Assembly (NCBI GenBank): GCA_034667225.1
Contig: JAXDKG010000040.1
Location: forward strand, 1 to 64,000
Source of the DNA: DATMER01 sp034667225
GTDB taxonomy: Bacteria; Acidobacteriota; Thermoanaerobaculia; Multivoradales; UBA5704
Length of the DNA: 64,000 bases
Reading direction: 5' to 3'
Within the stretch, counting starts at the first letter, position 1; every line of letters starts with the position of its first letter. The notes under the pieces are model-generated. The model did no database searches. It was not told the origin of the DNA and saw nothing but the letters and a program-made list of their open reading frames with translations. The position numbers were made by a program, and so were the translations under genes. Shown here in pieces: positions 24,002 to 32,998 of the stretch.

Positions 24002-24168
24002 GTCAAAGCTTGGGGAGCGGCTTTGGTACAGATCGAGCAGGCAGGCGATGGGATATCCATCGCAGGATCTACGTAGTATTGCGCGCCGAGACCGGAGCCA
24101 CGCCAACCTGGGTCTCCCGGAAACTCTCCAGCCAGGTCAATACCTCAATCCTTCTCGAAGCGTATCCG

Positions 24169-24927
24169 CTAGCCCATGCTGGCGCCGCCGTCGACCTCGA
24201 TGACACGGCCAGTGAAGAACTCACATTCCAGAATGAACCGGACAGCCTGCCAGATGTCTTCGGGCTGGCCGACTCGGCCCAGGGGAATCGAAGCGATCAT
24301 GGCGTCCAATCTAGAGGGATCGACCTTCTCGATCATCGGCGTCTGCACGAGTCCCGCCGCCACGCCGCCGACACGGATACCATAGGCGGCAAGCTCCAAA
24401 GCCCAGGTGCGCGTGGCAGCGTCAAGACCGGCCTTCGAGGCCGAGTAGTTGGACTGCCCTGGGTTTCCAGACCGCGCCAGCGAGGAAATGTTGACGACGA
24501 CCCCCTTGCGGTCGGCTTCGACCATCCGCGCGCAAACTTCCCGCATCATCAGAAACTGGCCTGTCAGGTTGACCTCGATCACCTTGCTCCATTGGAGGAC
24601 AGGTAGCTTCCGGACCCCTTCTGACTCGCGTTTCAGCAACAAGCCATCCAGCAGGATGCCGGCATTGTTGATCAAGGTGTTCGGCTCTTGCAGGTGGAAA
24701 GCCTGCAATACGAACCTCTCCACCGAGCGCTCGTCCGCGATGTCGAGCACGTCGGGATGGACGGCTCCTGGAAGATCTCTGGCCCTTGCAGCGAGCTGTC
24801 GCAGCCCTGCTCGATCGATATCTCCCGCGACGACCTGCGCTCCAGCCGCCGCAAGCTGCATGGCGAAATGGTAGCCGAGGCCGCTGGCGGCACCGGTCAC
24901 GATAGCGCGAATATCCTGAATGAGCAT
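24169..24927 (-). CDS. short-chain dehydrogenase/reductase
   Basis: This encodes 252 residues, the classical SDR length. The cofactor motif TGAASGLG is at residues 11-18, with DI(D) after the second strand suggesting NAD(H); NNAG is near 88, the catalytic Ser in ISSLA, and YSASK provides Tyr and Lys near 160. The C-terminal GRVIEVDGGASMG is typical of the FabG-like group. It is the last gene of a five-gene leftward operon, nine bases after the ATP-grasp gene. It probably oxidises or reduces an intermediate in making the amino-acid building block; the substrate is unknown. Confidence 0.85.
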   Translation of the reverse strand: MLIQDIRAIVTGAASGLGYHFAMQLAAAGAQVVAGDIDRAGLRQLAARARDLPGAVHPDVLDIADERSVERFVLQAFHLQEPNTLINNAGILLDGLLLKRESEGVRKLPVLQWSKVIEVNLTGQFLMMREVCARMVEADRKGVVVNISSLARSGNPGQSNYSASKAGLDAATRTWALELAAYGIRVGGVAAGLVQTPMIEKVDPSRLDAMIASIPLGRVGQPEDIWQAVRFILECEFFTGRVIEVDGGASMG

Positions 24928-24936
24928 CTCTGCAGC

Positions 24937-26199
24937 TCAGATCCTTTCAGCCGCTCGCGCGTCGTCGATGTTCAACCGGATACGTCTCACGGCTTCGTCG
25001 ACCTCGAGCAGCACCTGCGCGCGGGAGGGACCGCTGGCGATGACCAGGCCGAGCCGGTCGGCAGCCTCTTCGGCCGGCCGTACGATGTGCCCCGGCGGCT
25101 TGGCGATAGACGCTTCACGGATGGTGGGAACGCGCCGTGCCTCCTCGAGGACCGAGATGTCGCCGAGCCGCCCGTGCCGGTCCGAGGTGAGAAAACGAAT
25201 CGATGCCCATTCCGAGCGACTCGGGGTGAGATCGATCGGGCGGCCGCGGAGCTGGTTCAGAAAGGTGCTCAGAAGATCGATTCCCAGCGCATGGCGGACG
25301 AGCTCCGGGATCATGCCACCGGCGAGCCGCGGATTGATCTCGACGACGACGGGACCTTCTGCCGTGAGACGCACCTCGGTATGGGCCGGTCCGAAGTCGA
25401 AGCCCACCGCAGCCAGCGCGGCATGCACCGCGTCGCAGATAACCGCAGCCTCCTTCTGCGTGAGCGCGGCCGAGAAGTCGTGCCCGATCTCGACGAAGAG
25501 CGGCGGCGGCGAAAGGTGCTTTGCCGTGATGCCGACCACTCGCACGTTTCCAGGTGCGAGAGCAACGGTCTCGACGCTCACCTCCGGTCCACGGAGAAGG
25601 CTTTCGATCAAGACTTCACCGGTCAGCCGCTGCCCGCGGTCGTTGACCTGCCAGGTATGGAGGCGCCGGAAGTGTTCCAGGAGCTCGGCGTCATTTCGTA
25701 CCAGCCTCACCCCCTTGCTCGAGCTGTCGGCGGGAGGCTTGGCCACACAGGGGTAATCCACCTCACGGGCCGCCCGGCACGCCTCCTCTTCCGAAGCGAC
25801 GAGGAAGAACCTCGGCGTGGCGAGCCCGGCAGCGCGCAGAGCCCTGCGCGTCTCGAACTTGTTGCGGCAGGTACGGGCGGCCGCCGGGGAGAGATAGCGG
25901 AACCCTTGCCGCTCCGCCACCTCTGCCACGATGGCGACATAGAATTCCGAGAAGGTAAGAACGGCGTCCACCTGGCAGCGGCGCCGCACGCGAACGATCT
26001 CTCCCTCCACGGCCTCGACGTCGTTGGTATCCATGGCCACGACCGCGAGACCTGGCGCGGGGTCTGCCAGAAAAGGGTACATCGCCGGCTGCCGCGCGAG
26101 GAAGGTGACGCGGGCTCCGCTCTCCAGCATCCGTGCGACGGCCAAAGCTCCCGTGCCGGTCGTGTTGCTCTCGACGAAGAGGAAGTGCTCCCCCTTCAT
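24937..26199 (-). CDS. ATP-grasp ligase
   Basis: This encodes 420 residues. The N-terminal Rossmann-like part (FLFVESNTTGTGALAVARMLESGA) is followed by the ATP-grasp fold: RNKFETRRALRAAGLATPRF, the ATP-binding VAKPPADSSSKGVRLV, and the Mg-binding EVRLTAEGPVVVEINPRLAGG. This is the layout of L-amino acid ligases and related ATP-grasp_4 enzymes, which join a carboxylate to an amine through an acyl phosphate. The start overlaps the PLP enzyme's stop as ATGA. It may form an amide between a diamino acid made by its neighbours and another acid. Substrate unknown. Confidence 0.85.
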   Translation of the reverse strand: MKGEHFLFVESNTTGTGALAVARMLESGARVTFLARQPAMYPFLADPAPGLAVVAMDTNDVEAVEGEIVRVRRRCQVDAVLTFSEFYVAIVAEVAERQGFRYLSPAAARTCRNKFETRRALRAAGLATPRFFLVASEEEACRAAREVDYPCVAKPPADSSSKGVRLVRNDAELLEHFRRLHTWQVNDRGQRLTGEVLIESLLRGPEVSVETVALAPGNVRVVGITAKHLSPPPLFVEIGHDFSAALTQKEAAVICDAVHAALAAVGFDFGPAHTEVRLTAEGPVVVEINPRLAGGMIPELVRHALGIDLLSTFLNQLRGRPIDLTPSRSEWASIRFLTSDRHGRLGDISVLEEARRVPTIREASIAKPPGHIVRPAEEAADRLGLVIASGPSRAQVLLEVDEAVRRIRLNIDDARAAERI

Positions 26200-27305
26200 G
26201 CGATCCTCAGCTCGCGGGCCAGCTCGGCGGTCGTTTGAATCTCGGATGCGTGATATGGAACCGAGCCGTCGTGCGGCAGCTCGGCGCGGCTCCAGCGGTC
26301 GGCGACGTCATGACTGTAGAGCAGGGTGAGAGGACTCGCGGCGGCCGGCCGGTCCACGAGCCCATTTTCCGCGAACCAGCGGTCGGAATAGATGGTCTCG
26401 AAATAGCGGTCGCCCCGGTCGGGAAGGATCGCGACCGCGTGCCGATCGTCCGTGAGCTGCTCGGCGACCCAGGAGGCTGCCACGTAGGCGGCTCCTGACG
26501 AGCCGCCGGCGAAGATCCCCTCGCGCTGCGCAAGCTCGCGACAAGCATGGAAGGCCTCGCCGTCCGCGATCCAGTGGACCTCGTCGATGACCTGATAGTC
26601 GATGTTGCCCGGAATGACGCTGTTGCCGTGGCCGCTCTGGAGCCGGCGGCGGTCAGGTTGATGAAAGAGGACCGAGCCGACCGCATCCACCGCGACCACC
26701 CGCAGATCGGGAATGCGCTCACGCAGGGCGCGCGCTGTGCCGCACAGCGAGCCGCCGCTGCCGACCGTGCCGATCAGGGCGCCGAGGCGCTCCCCGAGGT
26801 CTTCGAGCAGCTCCCGGGCCAGGCTCGCTTCGTAAGCGCCCGCGTTCCCCGGACTGTCGTACTGCCGGCTCCAGACCGCTCCGGGGTTCGCCGCGAGCAC
26901 CTCGCGCAGGCGCTCGAGCCGCGACCGCTGCCAGCCGCCGCTGGCATGGTAGGTCTCGACGATCTCGAGGGTGACCCCGAGAGCTTTCAGCTTGGCCTGG
27001 GTGAGCCCGTCGATCCGGGGATCGGTGATGATGATCACCCGGTAGCCCTTGAGGGCTCCGACCCGGGCGAGTCCCTCGGCCATGGTGCCGGAGGAGCTTT
27101 CGACGATCGTTCCGCCGGGACGCAGCTCTCCGGAGGCCTCGGCGCGCTCGATGACCTCGAGAGCCACCCGATCCTTCATGGCGCCGGGAAGCGCCAGCTC
27201 GAGCTTGCCCCAGAGCGGCACCCGCGGTGCCGAGACAGCGCGCCCGCGAAGCGCGACGAGCGGCGAATCCTTCATCAGCTCCAGCACCGAGGCCACTTTC
27301 CTCAT
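26196..27305 (-). CDS. cysteine synthase-like PLP enzyme (fold type II)
   Basis: This encodes 369 residues. It belongs to the O-acetylserine sulphhydrylase/cystathionine beta-synthase family, which replaces the beta-substituent of activated serine with a nucleophile. The PLP Lys is K44 in PGAMKDR; ESSSGTMAEGLA binds substrate, and GTVGSGGSLCG is the phosphate-binding Gly-rich loop. SbnA of staphyloferrin B synthesis is a close type, using O-phosphoserine and an amino-acid nucleophile. I use ATG 27305, which overlaps the lyase stop as ATGA, rather than a longer frame reaching into that gene. Beside an argininosuccinate-lyase-like enzyme it may join Ser to Asp for later cleavage. Confidence 0.85.
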   Translation of the reverse strand: MRKVASVLELMKDSPLVALRGRAVSAPRVPLWGKLELALPGAMKDRVALEVIERAEASGELRPGGTIVESSSGTMAEGLARVGALKGYRVIIITDPRIDGLTQAKLKALGVTLEIVETYHASGGWQRSRLERLREVLAANPGAVWSRQYDSPGNAGAYEASLARELLEDLGERLGALIGTVGSGGSLCGTARALRERIPDLRVVAVDAVGSVLFHQPDRRRLQSGHGNSVIPGNIDYQVIDEVHWIADGEAFHACRELAQREGIFAGGSSGAAYVAASWVAEQLTDDRHAVAILPDRGDRYFETIYSDRWFAENGLVDRPAAASPLTLLYSHDVADRWSRAELPHDGSVPYHASEIQTTAELARELRIA

Positions 27306-28849
27306 TCTCCGGCGCCCCCCTGTTCGCGAAGCAGGAATTCCACCCTCTCGTCGAGGAGCGCCTCGGCACGCTCGAGCCCTTGCCGCCAGGCGGCGACCTG
27401 CGCCACGAGATCCTGGCACGCTCGCTCCAGGTTCGCCAGCTGGCTCCGCACCGCATCCGGCGCCGGGCCGCCGCCGTGACTGGCGGCTTCGATGCAGGCG
27501 ACCGGATCGAGAGCGCGGGCGATCTCGGCCTCGTCCAGGACCATCGCACCCCCGGCCGTCTCGTCGAGGATCTGCTGCAGGCCCTCCCGGACGGCGGCGG
27601 CGGACGGAGGCTCCGCGCTCGGAGCACGCTGGAGGAAGCGGCCTACCGCCTCATGAGCGGTCCGGAACGGCAATCCATGCCGCGCCGCAAGATGGTCGGC
27701 CAGCGCGGTCATCGTCGTCTCTGCGCCTTCCAGGAACCCGCGCATCCGCGCGGCGTCGACCTCGACCTCGCGCAGCACCAACCCGGTGAGCTGCACCGCG
27801 GTCCGCGCCGAGCCCAACGCCGGCCAGAGGGGGGAGGTCGCCTCCGAGCCGACCTCCACGCTGTTGCTGAACGGGGTGCTCTTCATGCGGAGCAGCGCCG
27901 CGACCAGCTTCCCGGCCGGTTTCACCGCCTGTCCGCGGATGTTCTCCAGCACGAAGGCATTGCGCTTTTGCGGCATCATGGAGCTGGTGCTGACCAGGTG
28001 ATCGGGCCAGCGCAGAAATCCATAGGCCACGCTGCCCCAGGTCTGGAGATCGAACGATAGGCGCGTGAGAGTAATGCCGAGGATGGAAAGCGCCGCGAGC
28101 ACTTGAACGGCATAATCCCGCGACGCGACGGCGTCGAGCGAATTGGGAACGGCGCCGTCGAAACCGAAGAGGGAGGCCGTCAGCTCCTGGTCGATCGGAA
28201 AGGACGTGCCCAGGCCCGCGCCGGCGCCGAGGGGTGAGCGGTTGACGGAGCCGGCGAGCTGATCGAGCGAGCGGAGCAGCTCGGAGGCAACGCCCGCGAG
28301 GTAATGTCCGAAGGTGGTCGGCTGCGCCGGCTGGAAATGGGTGAAGCCGCTCATCGGGGTAGCCGAGTGGCGACGGGCGAGCCCGAGCGCGGTGGCGAGC
28401 AGCTCTCCGCCAGCCTCGAGCACCGCGATCAGTCCGTCGCGCGAACGCATCCGCGCGACTGTGGCGTTGATGTCGTTGCGGCTGCGGGCGACGTGGGCGG
28501 CGCCGCCGGCTTCCGGCCCAAGCCGATCGACATAGCAGCGCTCGTAAACCATGTAGAGCCCGCGATGGACCGGCGGCGGCTCGACGATCGACTCGCCCGC
28601 CCGCCGGCGCGCCGCCAGCTCCCGGTTCACTTGCAGCAGGCCGGCCGCGGTCTCCTGCGGCAGGATGCCACGCTCCGCCAGCATCACCAGGTGGGCCGCG
28701 TCGATCCGCAGGAGCCAGGGCAGGACCTCTTCCCGGTCCTTGGCAAACTGGGGAGCATAAAGAAGATCTAACAGCAGTGGATGAGGGGCCGCGGTCAGGC
28801 AACCCATGCCAGCCGCCCGGGGCGGTCGCTCCGGCGCTTCATCGCTCAT
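27302..28849 (-). CDS. argininosuccinate lyase-like enzyme (aspartase/fumarase superfamily)
   Basis: This encodes 515 residues, slightly longer than typical argininosuccinate lyase (about 460). Superfamily signatures are in order: HVARSRNDINATVARM, GFTHFQPAQPTTFGHYL, SLDAVASRDYAV and the flexible catalytic loop STSSMMPQKRNAFVLE (Ser in SSMMPQKRN). These enzymes eliminate fumarate from N-succinyl compounds. No arginine genes are nearby, so a primary-metabolism role is unlikely. Next to a PLP beta-substitution enzyme it probably cleaves an Asp-derived C-N adduct, releasing an amine and fumarate. It lies 27 bases after the PGM-like gene and overlaps the PLP gene. Confidence 0.8.
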   Translation of the reverse strand: MSDEAPERPPRAAGMGCLTAAPHPLLLDLLYAPQFAKDREEVLPWLLRIDAAHLVMLAERGILPQETAAGLLQVNRELAARRRAGESIVEPPPVHRGLYMVYERCYVDRLGPEAGGAAHVARSRNDINATVARMRSRDGLIAVLEAGGELLATALGLARRHSATPMSGFTHFQPAQPTTFGHYLAGVASELLRSLDQLAGSVNRSPLGAGAGLGTSFPIDQELTASLFGFDGAVPNSLDAVASRDYAVQVLAALSILGITLTRLSFDLQTWGSVAYGFLRWPDHLVSTSSMMPQKRNAFVLENIRGQAVKPAGKLVAALLRMKSTPFSNSVEVGSEATSPLWPALGSARTAVQLTGLVLREVEVDAARMRGFLEGAETTMTALADHLAARHGLPFRTAHEAVGRFLQRAPSAEPPSAAAVREGLQQILDETAGGAMVLDEAEIARALDPVACIEAASHGGGPAPDAVRSQLANLERACQDLVAQVAAWRQGLERAEALLDERVEFLLREQGGAGE

Positions 28850-28876
28850 CGTGCGGGTTTACTCTCCGCCGCTCGT

Positions 28877-30196
28877 CTAGCCCGTCGGGCTTTGCGGGCT
28901 GAGATGGACGGCGTCGGAGTCCTCGTCAAATCGCCGCCCCTCATGCCTCGCCCGGAGGCCCACGCTGCGATCCGCATTCCACAGAATTGGCAGCAGGTTG
29001 AGATGGCTGACCGGGCTCGTCCCATACAGGCCCATGCGCACGGAGTCCTCATCGAACCGGCTCACTTGATCGCGGTCGCGGCCATTCCAGAGCACGAACG
29101 GCACCGGATGCAGGGAATGGGCATCCGCCCGTACATCGCCGAGAAGCAGGTTCGTGTAATGGTCGGGGGCGACCAGCAGGCCGCCAAGCTCCTCCTGGCG
29201 CCAGCGAAAGTATTCCACAAGTGGGCCGAGGATGTGGCGGTCTATCGCTTCCAGGCAGTGGATTTTCATCTCACGGTCGTGCATGTGGGCTGCCTCGTCA
29301 GGGGAGTTGATGTGGCAGACCACAAACGAATAGCCGGCCTCGAGCAGTTCCAGGACCTTCGCGCCTTTGCCCGCATAGTCGGTGCCGGGTCGCCCGTTGC
29401 CCACTTTGAAGAAGTCCATCCCGCCCATCTTGGCGATCCCTTTCAAGAAGTCCATGCACCCCACAATCGCGGCCCGGCCCTCGAACCCCGTGTTGTCGCG
29501 GAACGAAGGAAGAGCCAGTGAGGAGCGCGAGGCGCTCCATGGGACGAGCATGTTGGCCAACTCGCCGGCCAGCACCTCCGCAACCCGCACCAGGTAGCCG
29601 TTGAGCCGAGCGGCCACGGCCTCGCTCTGAGGGTCCTTGCCGGCGGTCAGCTTGGCAATCTCGAATTCGGTTCCTTCGTGATCGTGCGGCTCGGGACAGA
29701 CGAGGAGCGCCGGATCGGCTCCGGCACCCCGCATGATCAGACTGTTCCGGAAGTCACAGTTATGGTGGAGCTCGATGTCCTGGAACTCCCGGCCGAGGGC
29801 GGCGTTGATCCGCTCCACCAGTACGCGGGCCTTGTCGGTCAGAATATATCCAGCATTGTAGCTAATCAGGCGACGCTCGGCCATTGTCACCAGATTGGCG
29901 CGGAAAACCAGATCGGTCGGGTCGAGCTGGACCTCTTTCAAGGCCAGCAATTCCCAGATTGCGCGGCCATGACCCGAATAGAGGTATGGATCCCAACCCA
30001 ACATCCCGAGTTGGGCGACGATGCTCCCCCGAGGAAGATCCTCGTAGAGCGTTTGCATCAAGCCGCAAGTGCCCTCTGCGGCGAGCCAGTCCCAGTAGGG
30101 GACTGAAGCTTCAGCAAGAGGAGTCCGGTTTTGGAGCCGGTGCACGTCTCCTGCACCGTCGGGAATGACCAGGAGAAACTTCCTTTGCGCAAACAA
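28877..30196 (-). CDS. cofactor-independent phosphoglycerate mutase-like enzyme
   Basis: This encodes 439 residues with a TTG start preceded by GAGGAGG. It has the alkaline-phosphatase-superfamily layout of the archaeal-type (ApgM) mutases: metal-binding IPDGAGD at 11-17, the probable catalytic Ser58 in PRGSIVAQLG followed by LGWDPYLYSGHGRA, NGRPGTDYAGKG, then HINSPDEAAHMHD and APDHYTN with further metal ligands. Housekeeping copies would not sit in a five-gene building-block operon. Homologues in natural-product loci act on phosphonate or phosphorylated acids, but no PEP mutase is seen in this window. It is the first gene of the leftward operon, divergent from the LanB-like gene. Confidence 0.75.
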   Translation of the reverse strand: MFAQRKFLLVIPDGAGDVHRLQNRTPLAEASVPYWDWLAAEGTCGLMQTLYEDLPRGSIVAQLGMLGWDPYLYSGHGRAIWELLALKEVQLDPTDLVFRANLVTMAERRLISYNAGYILTDKARVLVERINAALGREFQDIELHHNCDFRNSLIMRGAGADPALLVCPEPHDHEGTEFEIAKLTAGKDPQSEAVAARLNGYLVRVAEVLAGELANMLVPWSASRSSLALPSFRDNTGFEGRAAIVGCMDFLKGIAKMGGMDFFKVGNGRPGTDYAGKGAKVLELLEAGYSFVVCHINSPDEAAHMHDREMKIHCLEAIDRHILGPLVEYFRWRQEELGGLLVAPDHYTNLLLGDVRADAHSLHPVPFVLWNGRDRDQVSRFDEDSVRMGLYGTSPVSHLNLLPILWNADRSVGLRARHEGRRFDEDSDAVHLSPQSPTG

Positions 30197-30271
30197 GAAG
30201 CCTCCTCAAGGGTTTGACCCTTATCCGGCGCTCACAAACTACCTATGGCCATCGCCACGGCGCGAGTCTAA

Positions 30272-30331
30272 TTCAGTCTATGTCTAAAGTCTAGATATGT
30301 GTGTATACTATTTGGAGAAGTTTGAATAAGA
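30272..30331 (+). promoter_or_regulatory. shared upstream element, copy 1 (LanB-like gene)
   Basis: TTCAG at 30272-30276 lies exactly 32 bases before TATACT (30304-30309), followed by a GAGAAG-TTTG tract. The same arrangement occurs at 32999-33058 before the M28-NRPS operon. TATACT is a good -10; no -35 consensus is seen, so an activator or other sigma factor may be used. GTCTA occurs four times between 30266 and 30292. Confidence 0.55.
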
Positions 30332-30399
30332 AGCATTCCTGGGTGAAGCGAAGACCGAGAGATCCGGACGCGTCGAGCCGCCTCAACGGAGATCCTGCC

Positions 30400-32961
30400 A
30401 TGACGAGCCCGGAAGGACTTTCGGACCACCTGATTCTCTTGCCATGTGAGTCCACCGCCCGATGGGCCCTTTGGCGCACCGTCTGCGTGCGCGGCGCCGG
30501 CTTCCCGGCTGCCAATGTCCTGCGGATCGCGGATGCGGATTGTGCCGCGGCAGCCGACCGTCTGACGGCGGTGGAGGGGAAGACCGAGAATTCGCGCCAA
30601 GCCGCCCTGGAGGCGCTGCGTGGCGAGATGGAGACGGCGAGCAAGGACCGGCTCGATTCCCTCGTCAAGGCCATTCGCCGCGTGAAGAGGCGCCAGCCGG
30701 CCTCGACCGAGGGGCTCGCCGCCGCGACAGCCGCGGCGATCGACGCCTGGAAATCGGCCGCCAGCCGAGCCGAGACGGAGAGGGAGAGCTACCAGGGCAC
30801 CTTCGCCGCGGCAGAGGAGCGACTTGACCGCGAGCTGCGCGTGATCGCCGGAAGTGATCTGTTCCGCGAGGCGGTCGTGTGGCAGAACCGACATGCAGCG
30901 GAGACGGGCCTCGCGGCCTTCCTGCGCCGGCCGACCGGGAGTGGCCGGTTGACGGCCCGCGACCGCGGACACGTGCAGATGCTCGCCTCCTACCTCCAGC
31001 GTTACTGCACCAAGAACGACACCATCGGGTTTTTCGGCCCGGTCGGCTGGGCGCGGCTGGGCGAAGTCGACGAGGCGATCGCCGCCCATCCGGGAAGAGA
31101 GCTGCTCGCCGCGCGGCAGGTCTACTTCGAAGGTTGGGCAATCGACGCGATCGCCGCCCGGCTGGCCGAAGATGAGGCGATGCGCCCCTGGCTCGCCCCT
31201 CGGCGCTCGCCTTTCCTTTGGCGCGAGGGTGAGGCGTACATTGCGCCTGGCGGGAAGAAGCTCCAGCTCGGCCCATTCCCTAGCGCTCTCCTGGCCGCCT
31301 GCGACGGCACTCGTCAAGCCGGTAAGCTGGTCAGCGGGCTGGGCGCCGGCCTCCCCGCCGACCAGGAGGGGATCCTCTGGGGAATGCTGGCGGACTTCCA
31401 CGCCAGTGGCCTCATCCGTTGGGCGTTTCAGATCCCGCTGTCGCCCACGCCCGAGCACACCCTGAGGGAGCTGCTCCTCGGGATCGAGGAGGAGCCCGTC
31501 CGCGAGCGCGCTCTAGCGCTGCTTGACGAGATCATCCGCGGGCGCGACGCCGTCGCCTGCGCGGCCGGCAACGCCGACGAGTTGAATCGCGCCCTGAACA
31601 AGTTGGAGGCGGCGTTCACCCGCGCAACCGGCCGGCCTCCCACCCGCGGTGCCGGCGAGCTCTACGCTGGACGCACACTGGTCTATGAGGACTGCCGCAG
31701 AGATCTCGAGCTCGAGCTCGGAAAGGGATTCCTCACAGAGTTGGCTTCCCCCCTCTCCCTGGTCCTCGCCGGCGCCCGCTGGTTCACCCATTTCGCCGCG
31801 ACAGTGAACCGAGAGCTGCTCTCGCAGGTCTACGCGGAGCTCAGCCAGCAGGCGGGCTCGACGCAGGTGGATCTGTTGACCTTCTCGCGAACCGCCCTGC
31901 CGCGCCTGATGAGCCTTCAGGCCCATTGGGAAATTCAGCGCGAGCTGCACGCTCGTTGGGAGAGGGTGCTCGCGATCCCGGAAGAAGAGCGCCGGGTCGC
32001 CTTCCGCAGCGAGGACCTGCGCCCGCTGGTGCTGAAGGAGTTCGCCACTCCTGGCCCGGGCTGGCAGAAGGCGCGCTATCACAGCCCGGACCTGCTGATC
32101 GCAGCGTCGAGCCTGGAGGCAATCCGGCGAGGCGACTACCAGGTAGTCCTGGGAGAGATCCACGTCGCCATCAACTCCCTCGACCGCCGGCTCTTCTTCT
32201 GCCAACACCCGTACCCGGAGCAGTTGCGAGCCGCTATCGAAGCCGACCTGCCGGAGCCTTCACTGATCCCGCTGATGCCCAAGATTTGGAACTTGGACGA
32301 GGCGAGCTCCGGGCTCGGCCTGCCAGCGCTGGCAGTGAACGGCCGACTGGATGCCGCGTCGCGCTCCGCCAAGGACTACTACCTGGACTTTTCGCTCGAT
32401 CCTCACGGTCTTCCCTCGTCGCAGGTGCTTGCCATCAGCGATCTGGCGGTCGAGCCGGGCAGGGACGGCCTCATCGTGAGAGCACGAGACGGCCGCGTCC
32501 ATTTCGACATTATCGACTTTTATCAGCTCGTGCTGATGGTGCAGGTGCTCGCGACCTTTCGCGTCTTGCCCCGGCGTGCCCACACGCCGCGCGTCACCAT
32601 CGACCGCTTGGTGGTGGCACGCGAGAGCTGGGCCTTTCCCGCCGCCGAGCTCGAATTCGCCCAGGCGCCCACCCCGGCAGAACGCTTCGCGGCGGCCCGG
32701 CGCTGGGCAGGTCCGCGCGAGCTGCCGCGCTTTCTCTTCGCAAAAACGCCGACCGAGAGAAAGCCCTTCTATGTCGACCTCGAGAGCCCAGTCCTGGTCG
32801 AAATCTTCGCCAAGGCCATCCGGCAAGCGGCAGAGAGCGATCAGGAGGCCACGATCCACCTCTCCGAGATGCTGCCCGAGCACGAGCGCCTCTGGTTGCC
32901 CGACGCCCAGGGCAATAGCTACACGTGCGAGCTGCGGATGGTGGCCCTTGACCTAGGGTAG
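30400..32961 (+). CDS. lantibiotic dehydratase N-terminal (LanB/PEARL-like) protein
   Basis: This encodes 853 residues. The family-defining stretch YCTKNDTIGFFGPVGW is near residue 203, and the C-terminus (PRFLFAKTP, KPFYVDLESPVLVE, LSEMLPEHERLWL, CELRMVALD) is also typical. Full LanB dehydratases (about 1,000 residues) carry an extra SpaB_C elimination domain after this; here it is absent, as in PEARL enzymes that add an amino acid from aminoacyl-tRNA to a peptide C-terminus. I found no precursor peptide gene nearby. The ATG at 30400 follows CGGAGA; a GTG at 30301 is less likely because it overlaps the promoter-like element. It lies between the building-block operon and the NRPS genes. Confidence 0.8.
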   Translation: MTSPEGLSDHLILLPCESTARWALWRTVCVRGAGFPAANVLRIADADCAAAADRLTAVEGKTENSRQAALEALRGEMETASKDRLDSLVKAIRRVKRRQPASTEGLAAATAAAIDAWKSAASRAETERESYQGTFAAAEERLDRELRVIAGSDLFREAVVWQNRHAAETGLAAFLRRPTGSGRLTARDRGHVQMLASYLQRYCTKNDTIGFFGPVGWARLGEVDEAIAAHPGRELLAARQVYFEGWAIDAIAARLAEDEAMRPWLAPRRSPFLWREGEAYIAPGGKKLQLGPFPSALLAACDGTRQAGKLVSGLGAGLPADQEGILWGMLADFHASGLIRWAFQIPLSPTPEHTLRELLLGIEEEPVRERALALLDEIIRGRDAVACAAGNADELNRALNKLEAAFTRATGRPPTRGAGELYAGRTLVYEDCRRDLELELGKGFLTELASPLSLVLAGARWFTHFAATVNRELLSQVYAELSQQAGSTQVDLLTFSRTALPRLMSLQAHWEIQRELHARWERVLAIPEEERRVAFRSEDLRPLVLKEFATPGPGWQKARYHSPDLLIAASSLEAIRRGDYQVVLGEIHVAINSLDRRLFFCQHPYPEQLRAAIEADLPEPSLIPLMPKIWNLDEASSGLGLPALAVNGRLDAASRSAKDYYLDFSLDPHGLPSSQVLAISDLAVEPGRDGLIVRARDGRVHFDIIDFYQLVLMVQVLATFRVLPRRAHTPRVTIDRLVVARESWAFPAAELEFAQAPTPAERFAAARRWAGPRELPRFLFAKTPTERKPFYVDLESPVLVEIFAKAIRQAAESDQEATIHLSEMLPEHERLWLPDAQGNSYTCELRMVALDLG

Positions 32962-32998
32962 GTTGCCCACGCTTCCTCCTGCCTTGTCGGGAGTGTAC

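Larger units (their letters stand above)
23429..24168. other. island end: integrase control region, tRNA fragment, regulator remnant
   Basis: This stretch has no intact gene. In order it holds three phased repeats at 23439-23467, GGGAAG-type repeats at 23497-23591, the tRNA-Pro fragment at 23607-23656 and an XRE-type regulator remnant at about 23806-24001. I see nothing in 24002-24168. Confidence 0.6.

Noticed and set aside
28877..30196. A phosphonate biosynthetic pathway based on the PGM-like gene
   Set aside because: No PEP mutase or phosphonopyruvate decarboxylase is present in the window, so the mutase alone is not enough.
30297..30329. A ten-codon ORF at the LanB upstream element as a possible precursor or leader peptide
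   Set aside because: No ribosome binding site, and the conserved bases fit a promoter better; the second copy does not conserve the reading frame.
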